Source: Candidatus Obscuribacter sp.
GTDB lineage: Bacteria; Cyanobacteriota; Vampirovibrionia; Obscuribacterales; Obscuribacteraceae
Direction of reading: 5' to 3'
DNA length: 64,000 bases
Assembly: GCA_021772095.1 (NCBI GenBank)
Contig: JADYXR010000147.1
Location: 1-64,000, forward strand
The notes under the pieces are model-generated. The model did no database searches. It was not told the DNA's origin and saw nothing but the letters and a program-made list of their open reading frames with translations. Below, one piece after another: positions 9,328-18,804 of the stretch. Both the position numbers and the translations under genes were made by a program. How positions within the stretch are numbered: position 1 is the stretch's first letter; every line of letters begins with the position of its first letter.

Positions 9328-10011
9328 ATGCAAGTCACAGCTGAAATCCGCTGGTTCTGGAACTCCACTCACGACGAGCTGGAGAAATGGTTTCGCCATT
9401 CGGAAGCTCACGACTACCCGCCCGGCGGCGGCATCGCACGTATCGATTCTTACTTGTGGGATTCTCACCAGGTTGAGCTGGGAATAAAACTTCGTGGCGG
9501 CAAAAAGGGCGTCGAGATCAAAGGTTTGGTTTGGCGCAACCAGTCTACATGCGACGCCGGTCCATTTAGCGGTCCGATTGAACTGTGGTCAAAATGGACG
9601 TCTGAGACACTGACGCTCGACATGTCCAAAACGGTGACTACCGAAAAACGTCGATGGATGCGGAAGTTTGATACCACGGGTGACACGCCCGTAGAAATAA
9701 AGTTGGACGAAAAAGAAACACCAGCAGATCGAGATTCGCTGCCGTCTCGCGGTTGCGGAATTGAACTGACTGAAATCAGATTTTTGAATCACGAAACGAA
9801 AGAAGTGATACCAGAGAGCAAAGGTTGGTGGACATTATCCTTTGAGTCGTTCGGCAAACTGGACTCCATTGAGACAAGCCTGTGCCAAGTAGCAGAGCTT
9901 ATGGCAAGCCGCAAACCACCGACCTTCGACAACAGCCATCGAGCCAGTTATCCGAGTTTTCTCAGCAAACACGCTCCGCAGGCAGCCCTCTCAGACAGTC
10001 ACCGTATATGA
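9328..10011 (+). CDS. conserved-looking hypothetical protein, beta-rich
   Basis: A 227-residue soluble protein that I do not recognise. The ATG has GGAG 8 bases upstream. Alternating charged/hydrophobic strands at the N-terminus (VTAEIRWFW, VELGIKLRGG, VEIKGLVW) followed by a Trp/Glu-rich centre vaguely recall triphosphate-tunnel (CYTH-like) proteins. No complete ExExK signature is present, so this is only a fold guess. The last 21 bases overlap tail-to-tail with the acyltransferase gene on the other strand. Confidence 0.65.
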   Translation: MQVTAEIRWFWNSTHDELEKWFRHSEAHDYPPGGGIARIDSYLWDSHQVELGIKLRGGKKGVEIKGLVWRNQSTCDAGPFSGPIELWSKWTSETLTLDMSKTVTTEKRRWMRKFDTTGDTPVEIKLDEKETPADRDSLPSRGCGIELTEIRFLNHETKEVIPESKGWWTLSFESFGKLDSIETSLCQVAELMASRKPPTFDNSHRASYPSFLSKHAPQAALSDSHRI

Positions 10012-11217
10012 TGCTTGTCTGGATTGCTGCAACGCCTTATAGATTGCAACACGCGCGTGCTGGTCGACCAAACGGACGGCTTCTTCACTGCCGTAGCTGG
10101 CGAATTCAGTCAAGCTGATTTCCGGTGCAGCCTCGAATCTAGCGATACGGTGGCCCTTGTTAGTCGACTTACCGGTGATTTCCAGCTCTAATCGGTCAAT
10201 TACGCGCCACGCCAGTTCCAGGCTGAACTCGTACTGTTGCAGAGCATGCGCAAGAATAAACAGTTGCTCCAATCGGTCTAAATCCTTGATGAACGCTTGC
10301 CCGCGCTTCTTCGACTCGATCAACAACTTTTTGCCATACTGATTGGTTTCATTGATATCAGCGTTGATCATGCGCCAGACGTTTCCGCGCACTGAATGTA
10401 GTATCACCATAGGATCGCTGGTTGGTTCGAGTTTGATACCATTCGAATATGCAATCAACGCTGAAACGCGGTTACAGAAATCGATAAGCTTCTGATCCAG
10501 TGTCGCTCCGCGCGGTTGCACACCATAGTGAAGCGCGAGGTCGTCGAGCATAGTTGCGATCACGCGAGTGATTCTCGGCTCGAAGGCATCTTGCATTAAG
10601 GGCAGACGCAAAGCTTGTTCGATTTTGTCGAGACTGGAGTTGAGCTCGGGCACCGCGTCACTGCACACATCATAGTAGATCGCCATTGGCAGCAGATAAA
10701 CGGATCGAGGATTACCACTTTGAGTGATGCGACTTTGAGCTTCCAGCATGTTTCGAATGCCATCCTCTTTTAGAGGAAGAATCGCATCGTCGCGACCGGT
10801 GACATCACCTTCAGGGAACATGATTAGTTTCTTTCGCCCTTCTGTTATCAAATTAATCGTCATCTCTTTAGACGCCGAATCCTCGGGCTGTCCACGCAGA
10901 ACGGAATATGCGCCGACGCGCTGCATAAGCCACTGCTTGATGCCGAAGGCACCGTCAAACTGTTCTCGTGACGCCAAATAGTGGAAGTCTTCTTCGGCGA
11001 ATTTGGAAAGTGCAAATACACATAAAGGATCGAAACGATCGCAATGATTGAGGAGGACGACCGTACTTGTGCCGTTGAGCCGTCGCAGGGCTTCTACACA
11101 GCCGGCAGACGCTCTGACTTCCAGATTGTGCGTCTTGAGGACCGCAGGCAAAATAGCGCAGGTCACAGCGGGCAGGAAACGATTATCTACAGGCGGAATT
11201 AGGATTTGGTTCGACAT
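9991..11217 (-). CDS. PlsC-type glycerol-phosphate/lysophospholipid acyltransferase
   Basis: About 408 residues from the ATG at 11217 (GGTGA just upstream; a GTG at 11232 is an alternative). The acyltransferase motif I appears as NHCDRFD (NHxxxxD) near residue 57. Motif III appears as FPEGDVTGRDD near residue 120. Together they define the PlsC/LPLAT superfamily, which transfers acyl chains to a glycerol or lysophospholipid acceptor at the membrane surface. There is no obvious TM segment. The helical C-terminal half is longer than in canonical PlsC (about 240-270 residues) and is of unknown function. The superfamily is confident; the acceptor is not known. Confidence 0.82.
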   Translation of the reverse strand: MSNQILIPPVDNRFLPAVTCAILPAVLKTHNLEVRASAGCVEALRRLNGTSTVVLLNHCDRFDPLCVFALSKFAEEDFHYLASREQFDGAFGIKQWLMQRVGAYSVLRGQPEDSASKEMTINLITEGRKKLIMFPEGDVTGRDDAILPLKEDGIRNMLEAQSRITQSGNPRSVYLLPMAIYYDVCSDAVPELNSSLDKIEQALRLPLMQDAFEPRITRVIATMLDDLALHYGVQPRGATLDQKLIDFCNRVSALIAYSNGIKLEPTSDPMVILHSVRGNVWRMINADINETNQYGKKLLIESKKRGQAFIKDLDRLEQLFILAHALQQYEFSLELAWRVIDRLELEITGKSTNKGHRIARFEAAPEISLTEFASYGSEEAVRLVDQHARVAIYKALQQSRQASYTVTV

Positions 11218-11511
11218 CTCGGTCACCAACACGGGGTCTACTGGGTGTTTTCTACATACCTATTAGCACGTCTGACAACCCTCGAGGCTTTCATGCGGCA
11301 AAGGCCCCGTCGATGGGGCGACTAACAACCGTGGTGGACCGCCAGCACCGGTTGGAGCGGGCGACGCCAGTCTGTATCGATAGCGCTTTACGAATCTCGC
11401 TAGGAGCGGAATGGGTAACAAACTGAACCGCGATGTTATTCCAGCTGAGCTGACCTGACCTGAACTGGAGAACTGAACTGCGATGGCTGGCTATGGATGC
11501 GTCAGTTACCA
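11218..11511. other. 294-base intergenic region with short repeats
   Basis: No gene is supported. Near 11444-11485 there is a run of CTGA-containing units (GAGCTGA, CCTGACCTGAACTG, GAACTGAACTG), a short degenerate simple repeat. The region lies downstream of the minus-strand UPRT-like gene and upstream of the acyltransferase, so it should hold a terminator and a promoter. I see no strong hairpin with a T-tract. Confidence 0.4.
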
Positions 11512-12363
11512 CTACTTAGCAGGCGCCAAAACAAAATCGTGGATCGGCAGTTTCCAGTCGAACTCTTCCTCCTCTTTTGAAAGGATGGCCAGCGCGGCAT
11601 CGACGTCGAAGAAATTCGCGGAGCAGTCGCCGACGGCGCAAAAACCATCGAGATTATTGAATATTTTTTGCGCGTCTTTGACATTCTTTCGGCTGCGGTC
11701 CGTTCCCGAAACCACGGTGTCAGGGTGGCACCAGGGCAGACCAGTGCCGTCATGCCAGAGTCCGAAGATAGCACCGAAGAAAGTCAGAACTAATTCAACC
11801 TCTGCTTTCTCACAAACCTGCGCAATTCGGCGGGCACCAGCTGCGCTACCACAAGGGCTAGACATGAGAATACGTTCCGGCTTCTCGGCATTAGCAAGAG
11901 CTGCTTCCAGTGCGCGCGCCAGAGTGGCACCAGTGGCGATGGTGTCTAGCATGCACCAGGTTGGTGCACATGAATGCATTCGCACATAATTAACGCGGGC
12001 ATCGAAATCGGTGGCTTCCTCGTCCTCGCCTTTCGGTAGGGCAAAGCGGCTGACTCCAAGCCAGTTATCGCCTCTGTGAAAGGCGGGACTGACCACGGTC
12101 GCCAGTGCCGCAGGCAAGTTGTGACCTATGCCCTCAGCCATTACAGTGACGGTACAGGACTGTTTCGGATCTGCAGGCAAGAGTCCGGCATCTTTCATAG
12201 CCCGGAGCCAGGTCACGGTTGTTTCGTGGGCAGCCTGTTGCCGAGCCAGTCCCATCAGTTTGCGACCTGGTCGCAGCAGCACGCGATCGACTGAATCCGA
12301 CTCGAGGATATATGTCGAAGGCAACCCTTCAATTTTTACCTGCGTCAATTCAAAGTCTTCCAT
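11512..12363 (-). CDS. uracil phosphoribosyltransferase-like protein
   Basis: A 283-residue soluble protein. The segment CMLDTIATGATL resembles the PRPP-binding loop of uracil phosphoribosyltransferases (DxxxATGGT/S). Near the C-terminus GDCSANFFD resembles the UPRT GDxGDRxFG motif. The central Gly is Ala (ATGAT) and the second motif is degenerate, so activity or substrate may differ from Upp. It is longer than Upp (about 210 residues). It is the last gene of a minus-strand run with a glycosyltransferase and TldD proteins. AGGAG 8 bases upstream supports the ATG, and the preceding gene ends only 9 bases away. Family placement is inferred from motifs. Confidence 0.62.
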   Translation of the reverse strand: MEDFELTQVKIEGLPSTYILESDSVDRVLLRPGRKLMGLARQQAAHETTVTWLRAMKDAGLLPADPKQSCTVTVMAEGIGHNLPAALATVVSPAFHRGDNWLGVSRFALPKGEDEEATDFDARVNYVRMHSCAPTWCMLDTIATGATLARALEAALANAEKPERILMSSPCGSAAGARRIAQVCEKAEVELVLTFFGAIFGLWHDGTGLPWCHPDTVVSGTDRSRKNVKDAQKIFNNLDGFCAVGDCSANFFDVDAALAILSKEEEEFDWKLPIHDFVLAPAK

Positions 12364-12372
12364 ACGGTGCTC

Positions 12373-13812
12373 CTATTTGATTATTCGAGAGAACGGTTTC
12401 TTCAAGGCTTTCGCAAGAAAGCCTCCAGGCTCATCTTGCGCTTTTTGTCGCCAGTGTTTAATTCTGAAACGCCAGGAATTGGAGTAAGTCATTTCGTACA
12501 GCGAGCGTTCCATTGCGTCGATCAGCGACTGCAAATCCTGTTCTAGCATCTCTGGTTCACCCGGGTACAATGCGGCTCTTCTTTCCTTATGAAGCTCGAT
12601 TGCTTTCTCATAAAGCTTTGCTGTTTCAGATGCAGTTTGTTGTGCGGTGAAGTTTGCCAGCACATTTTGTCTGGCGGCCGTTCCCAGCCTGGCACGCAAC
12701 CCGTCATCAAGAACCAGCCTGCTGAGCGCCTCTGCTAGAGCCGCGGTATCAGCTGGCGGCACAATTAAACCACACTGCTCGTGAGGTGCGTATTCCTTAG
12801 CGCCACCGGCAGAAGTGGCAACCACAGGTTTCGCGCATGACATTGCTTCAATCACCGTCATTGGTGCATTGTCATAAAGCGAAGGCAAAACACAAATATC
12901 TGCTGCACGATAATACTCGGGCATTTGCTCCAGCGGAATTTGTTGCACGAACGTGACCGCGTGCTCAGAGCCGCTCTCCTTCAGCTTCGCCTGCAGCTCT
13001 TCCAACATCGAGCCATTTCCGGTGGTGGTTGGTGTATCTTTTCCAACCAGGTAGAAATGAACTTTTTTATCGCCACAAGATGCTAATACTTTCGGCACTG
13101 AATCGATCAAATGGTGCACACCTTTTCGTGGTTCCAATCGACCGACAAAAAGAACATTGACCGTATTTTTTTTCATTTCGGTCGCTGTACCATCGGGCGT
13201 AAAGCGCTCGGCGTCCACAGGGTTTCTGACGATGTGAATGCGTTCGAGTGGCAGGTTCAAATCCCGTGCGACATACGTTGCCAGATCTTGGCTTGGTGAA
13301 ACTAGAAGATCGGCAGAAATCATGGCGACGCGTTCCAGAGCAGTCAAAATGCGATGGTCGAACGATGGAGTAAAGTTGTGAAATTTCTCTTTGACGAGCT
13401 TGGAGTGAGGCGTGTGCAGGCGGATTACAAGCGGAGTTACAGCAGTAAGCGACGGAAACAATCCCTCCGCAAAATGCTCAGGACATTCGACAACGTCAAA
13501 CGGGTGGACCTTGTGAAGCTCCAGAAACTTGCTCCACAAGCCAATCGTTTCTTCAATCATCGGTCTGGTGACTGGAAGGCAAAAATTGAAGAAGCCCTGA
13601 TTGACAGCGACCTGACGCGATGGAACCCGATGAACATGCGGCTCACCGTTGCCGCCTCGATGCGGCGCATCGTGGGCTGAGGAACTGAGCGAAACAACGT
13701 GAACATCATGCCCGAGTTTAGTCAGACCATTGGCAAGATGGTGCGTAAAAGTTCCAATACCGCCCCAACCTGTCTCGGGCGGATACTCGCGAGAAATCAA
13801 GCAAACTCTCAT
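12373..13812 (-). CDS. GT4-family glycosyltransferase
   Basis: About 479 residues with GT-B architecture. The N-terminal Rossmann domain starts MRVCLISREYPPETGWGGIG, with the glycine-rich acceptor loop. The C-terminal domain has the nucleotide-sugar site FVGRLEPRKGVHHLI and the EAMSCAKPVVATSAGG region typical of GT4. The last 70 residues are basic and helical and could associate with the membrane. It probably adds a sugar to an envelope polysaccharide, lipid or protein; donor and acceptor are unknown. The ATG at 13812 was chosen because the conserved first strand begins there; ATG 13845 or TTG 13872 are longer alternatives with no better ribosome binding site. Confidence 0.9.
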   Translation of the reverse strand: MRVCLISREYPPETGWGGIGTFTHHLANGLTKLGHDVHVVSLSSSAHDAPHRGGNGEPHVHRVPSRQVAVNQGFFNFCLPVTRPMIEETIGLWSKFLELHKVHPFDVVECPEHFAEGLFPSLTAVTPLVIRLHTPHSKLVKEKFHNFTPSFDHRILTALERVAMISADLLVSPSQDLATYVARDLNLPLERIHIVRNPVDAERFTPDGTATEMKKNTVNVLFVGRLEPRKGVHHLIDSVPKVLASCGDKKVHFYLVGKDTPTTTGNGSMLEELQAKLKESGSEHAVTFVQQIPLEQMPEYYRAADICVLPSLYDNAPMTVIEAMSCAKPVVATSAGGAKEYAPHEQCGLIVPPADTAALAEALSRLVLDDGLRARLGTAARQNVLANFTAQQTASETAKLYEKAIELHKERRAALYPGEPEMLEQDLQSLIDAMERSLYEMTYSNSWRFRIKHWRQKAQDEPGGFLAKALKKPFSRIIK

Positions 13813-13875
13813 GCCTGAAAGTCTACGGCCGATAGCACCGCCCATCTTGAGATCTTTCTTATATAGGGCCAAAAA

Positions 13876-15060
13876 TTATTTCGCAGGTCCGGTGGAAGAA
13901 ATCCCCCTGATCCGCTCTTCAGCTGCGGCATACCACTCGCGCTTGCGCCTTTCGAAGTCATCGCGAATTGCTTTAATTTTGCGTTCGGCTTCATTCCTGA
14001 GCAGCTCAGGGTCGCCAGCCGCGTCAAATTGTCTGGGATGAGAACTAATACCCTCGTCAAGTTCTTGTTGAATGCGCTTGACCTGAAAGTCGACTCGCCC
14101 GACATCGTGACTGATTCTCGCTTCGACTTCATCAATCACCATCTTACGCATACTCGCCAGGTTCTTGTCTTCGACCGTCGTGTAACGCAAACGCGTCGCA
14201 CTCTTCGCCATTTCCTCGACGTCCCTAGTCAAGTCTTTCTCAACGATATTGCCGTGATACTCAGTTGCGTGCTCGCCACGTTCACTGATCAACAAAACGG
14301 TTGGACATTGACGCACCGAGTATTTTCCGATCAATTCCTTGCTCTTATCATCGGTAGCATTCATGGTCGTTCGTTGAAACTCAATCTTATCTCCAAACTT
14401 CGAGTTCAAGTCTGTAAGAGTTAAACTTAAGCGACTGCATAATGGACAGCCGCACAAAACCGCTACGCATTTGGCAGTTTGCAGAGCAGCGGATTTCGGC
14501 GCTTGTTTATAGCCCCCACCCGGTAATCGACTAGTTTCTAACGCCACCGGTTTGCCACCAGGGGCAGTTCTGCCACTAGCAGCGGTACCAGTACCAGCGC
14601 CAGTACCAGCAGCAGTGCCGCCGCCGGCCAAGCCTGCTTTACCGGCGCCACCAGGTTTGATTGCAGATTTCGGTGCTGTAACAGGTTTAGCAGGACCAGC
14701 TCCCAGAGCCTGCAAAGCAGTTTCGCAAAGACTGGTCAATCGCCCCTGAGGTTCCAGAAGCAATGTCATCTTATACTCGCGAATTGCGTCATCCTTGTGG
14801 TTCAACTTTAAAAGCGCACTGGCCATGTAGTAATGCAACAACGCATTGTCCGAATCGGTCGCCTTCGCCTGGTTGAATTTCCCAAGCGATTCCATATACC
14901 GACCTTGATTATAGAATGTGATGCCCTCTTGCATGCTTCTGTTCGGCGGAGGCTGAGCAGACGCGGGCGCACCACAAGCAACCACGACGGTGAAAATCAT
15001 CGCAATGAAGACAGCCTGCGAACTGAGAAGAGATGATTGATTTTGAGAAAGTTGAACCAC
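13876..15060 (-). CDS. exported TPR + thioredoxin-like protein
   Basis: A 394-residue protein. The N-terminus has a hydrophobic signal segment (AVFIAMIFTVVVACG, then ASA). A TPR pair follows (residues about 44-110), then a Gly/Ala/Pro linker (about 120-190). Next is a thioredoxin-like domain beginning KCVAVLCGCPLCSRL, with a CxCxxC motif rather than CxxC; it contains the cis-Pro region QCPTVLLI. The tail is a charged coiled coil (about 280-390). The GTG start is supported by GGAGG 9 bases upstream. It probably acts outside the cytoplasm in thiol/disulfide or metal chemistry (inference). It sits between the TldD-like pair and the GT4 gene, in the same direction. Confidence 0.78.
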   Translation of the reverse strand: MVQLSQNQSSLLSSQAVFIAMIFTVVVACGAPASAQPPPNRSMQEGITFYNQGRYMESLGKFNQAKATDSDNALLHYYMASALLKLNHKDDAIREYKMTLLLEPQGRLTSLCETALQALGAGPAKPVTAPKSAIKPGGAGKAGLAGGGTAAGTGAGTGTAASGRTAPGGKPVALETSRLPGGGYKQAPKSAALQTAKCVAVLCGCPLCSRLSLTLTDLNSKFGDKIEFQRTTMNATDDKSKELIGKYSVRQCPTVLLISERGEHATEYHGNIVEKDLTRDVEEMAKSATRLRYTTVEDKNLASMRKMVIDEVEARISHDVGRVDFQVKRIQQELDEGISSHPRQFDAAGDPELLRNEAERKIKAIRDDFERRKREWYAAAEERIRGISSTGPAK

Positions 15061-15083
15061 TTTTCAGTGCCTCCGAGAGTTGG

Positions 15084-16844
15084 CTAATCATTTTCCGTAG
15101 GCTTTGGCACCGGATACGGTGAATCAGTCGGACGGTTTTCGGATTCCATTTCGATTTTCGAAAGCAACAGTGATGGGCTAATAACCGTGCGCAAATTTCC
15201 GTTCCACAGGGTCGTAGTATTGAAAGATGCGTCGGATCCCCCAGAGATAATATCCTGCAAACTTGGCTTGTAGAGCGCTTTAAACTTCAAACCTCGCACT
15301 CTGCGCTCCGCACCGGTGACGGTGTTAACCATGATCGCTTCAACAGGTTCTTCATCTTCAAGCGACGAATCGCGAGCGGAGCAAGTAGAACCTTGTAGAA
15401 ACGCCGGCGTACTTGGACGAATGCGCCGAATCACGAGAAACTCAGTCAAACCGTGCTCCTTCGCAAGCGACCGCAATTGAGAACGCAACGCTTTTGCCGC
15501 CTTCGGTTTCTCCGCGTCTACCACCAGAGTCGTCGGCGCCGTTCCAATGAAGTCGTGTCCGTTGCTAACCTTTCCTGGCAACACCGGAGTTCGAGCACTC
15601 AAAAATTCTTTGAGAAAACCATGCACAATGACATGAACTTTCTGACAGGGAACGCCTTCTGAATCGACGATGTATGAACCGCTTGTCGGCGTTTTATCGA
15701 ACTCACTGAGATTCGGATCATCAGTTATGTTGATGAAGCTCGGCATTACTTTCGAGTTGAGCGAGCGCAAAAAAGTTCCTTGCGGACGCAGGTTATCACC
15801 TTTAACAGCGCACAATAACGGAGCCACATTCCGAATCGTAAACTCGGCTGAAGCCTGAGGTTCCAACAAAACCGGTCCAAGGTAATAGTCTTGAATCGGC
15901 GCATTAGCGTGTTTCACAACCCGCTCGGAGAGGAGTTGGGCACGCTCTTCTAAAACTTTCATATCGGGAATTTGATCGAGCTCGCCGACGGACAAGCTGT
16001 CTGAATCCCACAATTCTTCGCCATCTGGACAACGAGCAAATGCCACCATTCCGATTTTAATCGAGCGCCAATTATCGCGCACCACAGAACCTTCGCTATT
16101 CACAAAGCGCCGGGTGGCTTCAGATACTTGAAACGAAACCCACGATTCTCTGACACCAGCCGGTTTATTGATGATTACCGACAGCTTTTTAATACCATCG
16201 CGCCACTGTTCCGGTATCGCAATTGGTGCTGAAATAGGTTTAATTATCGTGATAGCTGGTTGTTTTGTGTAGCTATCGCAAAGATTCGGAATCTTGTGTT
16301 GTTGTTTATAAGAAACCATGTTGTCGTACTGTTCAGTGGCGCTCTTGTAACACTCGTCCGTGGCATCCCAGAAGGACCGTCGCAGCACCACATAATCGTC
16401 ATCAAGCGATGACCCACGCCAGACGTATGGTGAACCGGAATCACCGTTGACGTCGGCGGTGTTGTCGAACTTATAGTCACCGACACGGACATCAGCCGCG
16501 ATGGTGCGCTGGTCGTCACGCCAATCGTAGATTGGGGAGCCATTGCTGAACGCCAAACTATACTTTGTCTCATCGCTAGCGCGATAGCTCATAAAATATG
16601 GCGCCGGCTTATTCGGCAATTTCAAATTTTTCATAGACCGGTCCAGTTCATCGCGCATCGCTTTGATGACAATGTCACCATCTGCAGTAGCAGCCGAACT
16701 GACAGTACTGCTAGTGGTGTTGGTGGCATCAACACCTTTGGCAGCCTCTTTCTCAGCTCCACTCACGCTCTCCGCGGCAATAGCAGGAGTCGGACCTGAA
16801 AGCAGAATCAGTATGAGGTAGCTATTTACAAGAAGTCTAAACAT
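15084..16844 (-). CDS. exported TldD/PmbA-like protein lacking the metal motif
   Basis: A 586-residue protein with a signal peptide (LILILLSGPTPAIAAE). It is a paralogue of the next upstream gene: shared blocks include YFMSYRASD near residue 82, RFVNSEGS near residue 240, the YYLGPVLLEPQAS block and the SNGHDF block. Where the neighbour has HEALGHRLE, this one has a run with no HExxxH (TIRNVAPLLCAVKGD), and the later Cys/Arg region is also lost. It is therefore predicted to be inactive as a TldD-type metalloprotease, perhaps a structural or regulatory partner; TldD and TldE form such an unequal pair in other bacteria. AAAGGA 7 bases upstream supports the ATG. The gap to the upstream gene is 31 bases. 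Confidence 0.8.
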   Translation of the reverse strand: MFRLLVNSYLILILLSGPTPAIAAESVSGAEKEAAKGVDATNTTSSTVSSAATADGDIVIKAMRDELDRSMKNLKLPNKPAPYFMSYRASDETKYSLAFSNGSPIYDWRDDQRTIAADVRVGDYKFDNTADVNGDSGSPYVWRGSSLDDDYVVLRRSFWDATDECYKSATEQYDNMVSYKQQHKIPNLCDSYTKQPAITIIKPISAPIAIPEQWRDGIKKLSVIINKPAGVRESWVSFQVSEATRRFVNSEGSVVRDNWRSIKIGMVAFARCPDGEELWDSDSLSVGELDQIPDMKVLEERAQLLSERVVKHANAPIQDYYLGPVLLEPQASAEFTIRNVAPLLCAVKGDNLRPQGTFLRSLNSKVMPSFINITDDPNLSEFDKTPTSGSYIVDSEGVPCQKVHVIVHGFLKEFLSARTPVLPGKVSNGHDFIGTAPTTLVVDAEKPKAAKALRSQLRSLAKEHGLTEFLVIRRIRPSTPAFLQGSTCSARDSSLEDEEPVEAIMVNTVTGAERRVRGLKFKALYKPSLQDIISGGSDASFNTTTLWNGNLRTVISPSLLLSKIEMESENRPTDSPYPVPKPTEND

Positions 16845-16875
16845 CGAATTTCCTTTACGGGAGAATCTTAACGGT

Positions 16876-18609
16876 TCAAAATGCCGGTGGTGACAAAATC
16901 GGTTTCACATTTTTACCAGGATGTGTCCGTTCAATTTCCAATCCATCCACCAAAATCGAAGGCGCGCAATTCGACTGCGGCACCCAACCAGATTCGGCAC
17001 CGCATGAGCCATTGAACACGCCAACGTTATCGGAAGTTTCGACAATATGTTCGAGCGCGGCCATCGGCGTGCCAATGATTCGAACGCTGCGAACCAGTTC
17101 ATCCGGTCGACCGTCGGCATAAACTTTTCGCACAAGGCTTGGCCGCAAGTTGAATGTTTGAGGGTTGAAATCAGAAGTGTTAGTTTCGCCTGATACCACT
17201 TCCTCGACAATAATTCCGTAAGGCTTGTTGCGTTTTTTCAGTTCCTCAACCAGATCCAATTTGAGCTTATCTTCAGAAACCTGCCTTGCCGAATCCACAA
17301 TCAAATTCGCCATTCTGGCAACCGTTGGAAAGCTCGCACCCGGCTGGCAGCGTCCGTGCCCATTGGATTGCGGAAACGCCGGAACCGGCGTGCGACCGAC
17401 AAGAAATGTTTTGAGAATGCCTTTGTCGACAAGAGTCACGTTCTTCGCAGGCACGCCGTCGTCGTCAATTTCGTAGTGACCGACCAGCGGCTGCGCGCCA
17501 ATTCGTGGTTGCAGCGGGCGATCGTAGACAGAGATAAACGAGGGCAAAACTTGTTTGCCCAACATATTCTCAAACGTTTTGCCCTCATAAATCTGCCGAA
17601 GTCTATGCGCTTCCAATCTGTGTCCGAGCGCTTCATGAAATAAAACCGCAGCGGCGCGATTGTTGAGAATTGCAGGTCCATAGTAGACCTCAGCCGGACT
17701 AGCTTTTCTCAATGCGACCAAATTGTCCGCCACACGTTTTACTTCGTTTTCAAATTCGGGCATTCGTGCATCGATCGAATCCGGATGATCGACAAAAATT
17801 TGCCCTTCCAGACGCAAATTCTCGCCATCATCAGCGGTGGCACTTCCACCAGTCATGAAGTAAGTACTCATCGACCGATCCGCTATTTGCGTGCCTTCCG
17901 TGTTAACAAAATAGCGGTTGTAGGTATCGACAGTAAATCGCACCCAGGACGTTTCAATCTCTCTGAACGATTTATAGTTTTGCGATAACTTTCTAACCAT
18001 CGACTCCATGTTTTTCAAATCATAAGGCAGAATTATGCCGCTCGAAACCTTGGTGGTAGGCTGCTCGCTGCTAAAATCGTCGCAAGGAGTTTCTTCTGAC
18101 GTCAAGCCTTGCTCGGCAATCACGCGACCATATTTTTCGGCTGCAACTCGATACTGCTTTTCCGTTTCCAACCACAAATTCGTTCGCAAATTCAATGGAT
18201 TATCGTCGATAATCACGCAGTGCTCGCGCAGTCCGCTCTCTGATGTGGAGGTCGAGCCAATCGAATGACTGCTGTCCAATTTCGGCGAGCCAACCCGGAC
18301 TTCAACTTGCAAATAACGATCGCGAACACGACTCTTGCGAGTGAAAGTTGCGCCGTAGCACGCGGACACTTCAGAATTCTCCGAATCCGAGGCGCGATAA
18401 GCCATGAAGTAAACAGGCGGCGTGGCATTTTTCAAAGCGTCAAAGTTTCGCTTCAATTCTTTAGCCATTACCTCGAGCACAATTTTATCTTCCGCGCTCT
18501 GTGCAGCCGGATCAAGAGCACCATCAGCCGCCCAGGCGACAGAATCAATAGCGAAAAATTGTCCACACAAAAAAAACGCACACGCAAAAGCCAACAGTCG
18601 CCTCGTCAC
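16876..18609 (-). CDS. exported TldD/PmbA-family metallopeptidase
   Basis: About 577 residues. The chosen GTG at 18609 has AGGAG 7 bases upstream and immediately begins a good signal peptide (TRRLLAFACAFFLCGQ... ending near AWAA). A longer frame to 18792 would bury this signal and run into the photolyase promoter. The zinc motif HEALGH (His325, Glu326, His330) is intact. The SNGHGRCQPG...ARMANL block matches the conserved C-terminal TldD region. TldD/TldE normally act in the cytoplasm on peptides (microcin B17 maturation, CcdA turnover), so a Sec-exported version is unusual. It heads the minus-strand run that includes its degenerate paralogue. Confidence 0.87.
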   Translation of the reverse strand: MTRRLLAFACAFFLCGQFFAIDSVAWAADGALDPAAQSAEDKIVLEVMAKELKRNFDALKNATPPVYFMAYRASDSENSEVSACYGATFTRKSRVRDRYLQVEVRVGSPKLDSSHSIGSTSTSESGLREHCVIIDDNPLNLRTNLWLETEKQYRVAAEKYGRVIAEQGLTSEETPCDDFSSEQPTTKVSSGIILPYDLKNMESMVRKLSQNYKSFREIETSWVRFTVDTYNRYFVNTEGTQIADRSMSTYFMTGGSATADDGENLRLEGQIFVDHPDSIDARMPEFENEVKRVADNLVALRKASPAEVYYGPAILNNRAAAVLFHEALGHRLEAHRLRQIYEGKTFENMLGKQVLPSFISVYDRPLQPRIGAQPLVGHYEIDDDGVPAKNVTLVDKGILKTFLVGRTPVPAFPQSNGHGRCQPGASFPTVARMANLIVDSARQVSEDKLKLDLVEELKKRNKPYGIIVEEVVSGETNTSDFNPQTFNLRPSLVRKVYADGRPDELVRSVRIIGTPMAALEHIVETSDNVGVFNGSCGAESGWVPQSNCAPSILVDGLEIERTHPGKNVKPILSPPAF

Positions 18610-18804
18610 CGATGACTCCTTTCGTTTTGGGATACTAGGAAGTGGAACAATTAACCTGCCTGAGTCGCGCCCTGGTCTGTCTCTTATAGAGTGCCCGGAA
18701 TTTCGCCGTAACAATCTATATAGACAAAAATTCACCCGCCGTTCACCCGCCCGACGTACCTTGAGATTAACAAGATTCGTCGTGGCGCGCACAGAAGGTC
18801 AAAA
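18610..18804. promoter_or_regulatory. divergent promoter region, tldD-like / photolyase
   Basis: 195 bases separate the two starts. On the minus strand TTGTTA - 18 nt - TCTATA (about 18680-18709) is a plausible promoter for the TldD-like run. On the plus strand AGAAGG lies just before the photolyase ATG. These are assigned by eye. Confidence 0.35.
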
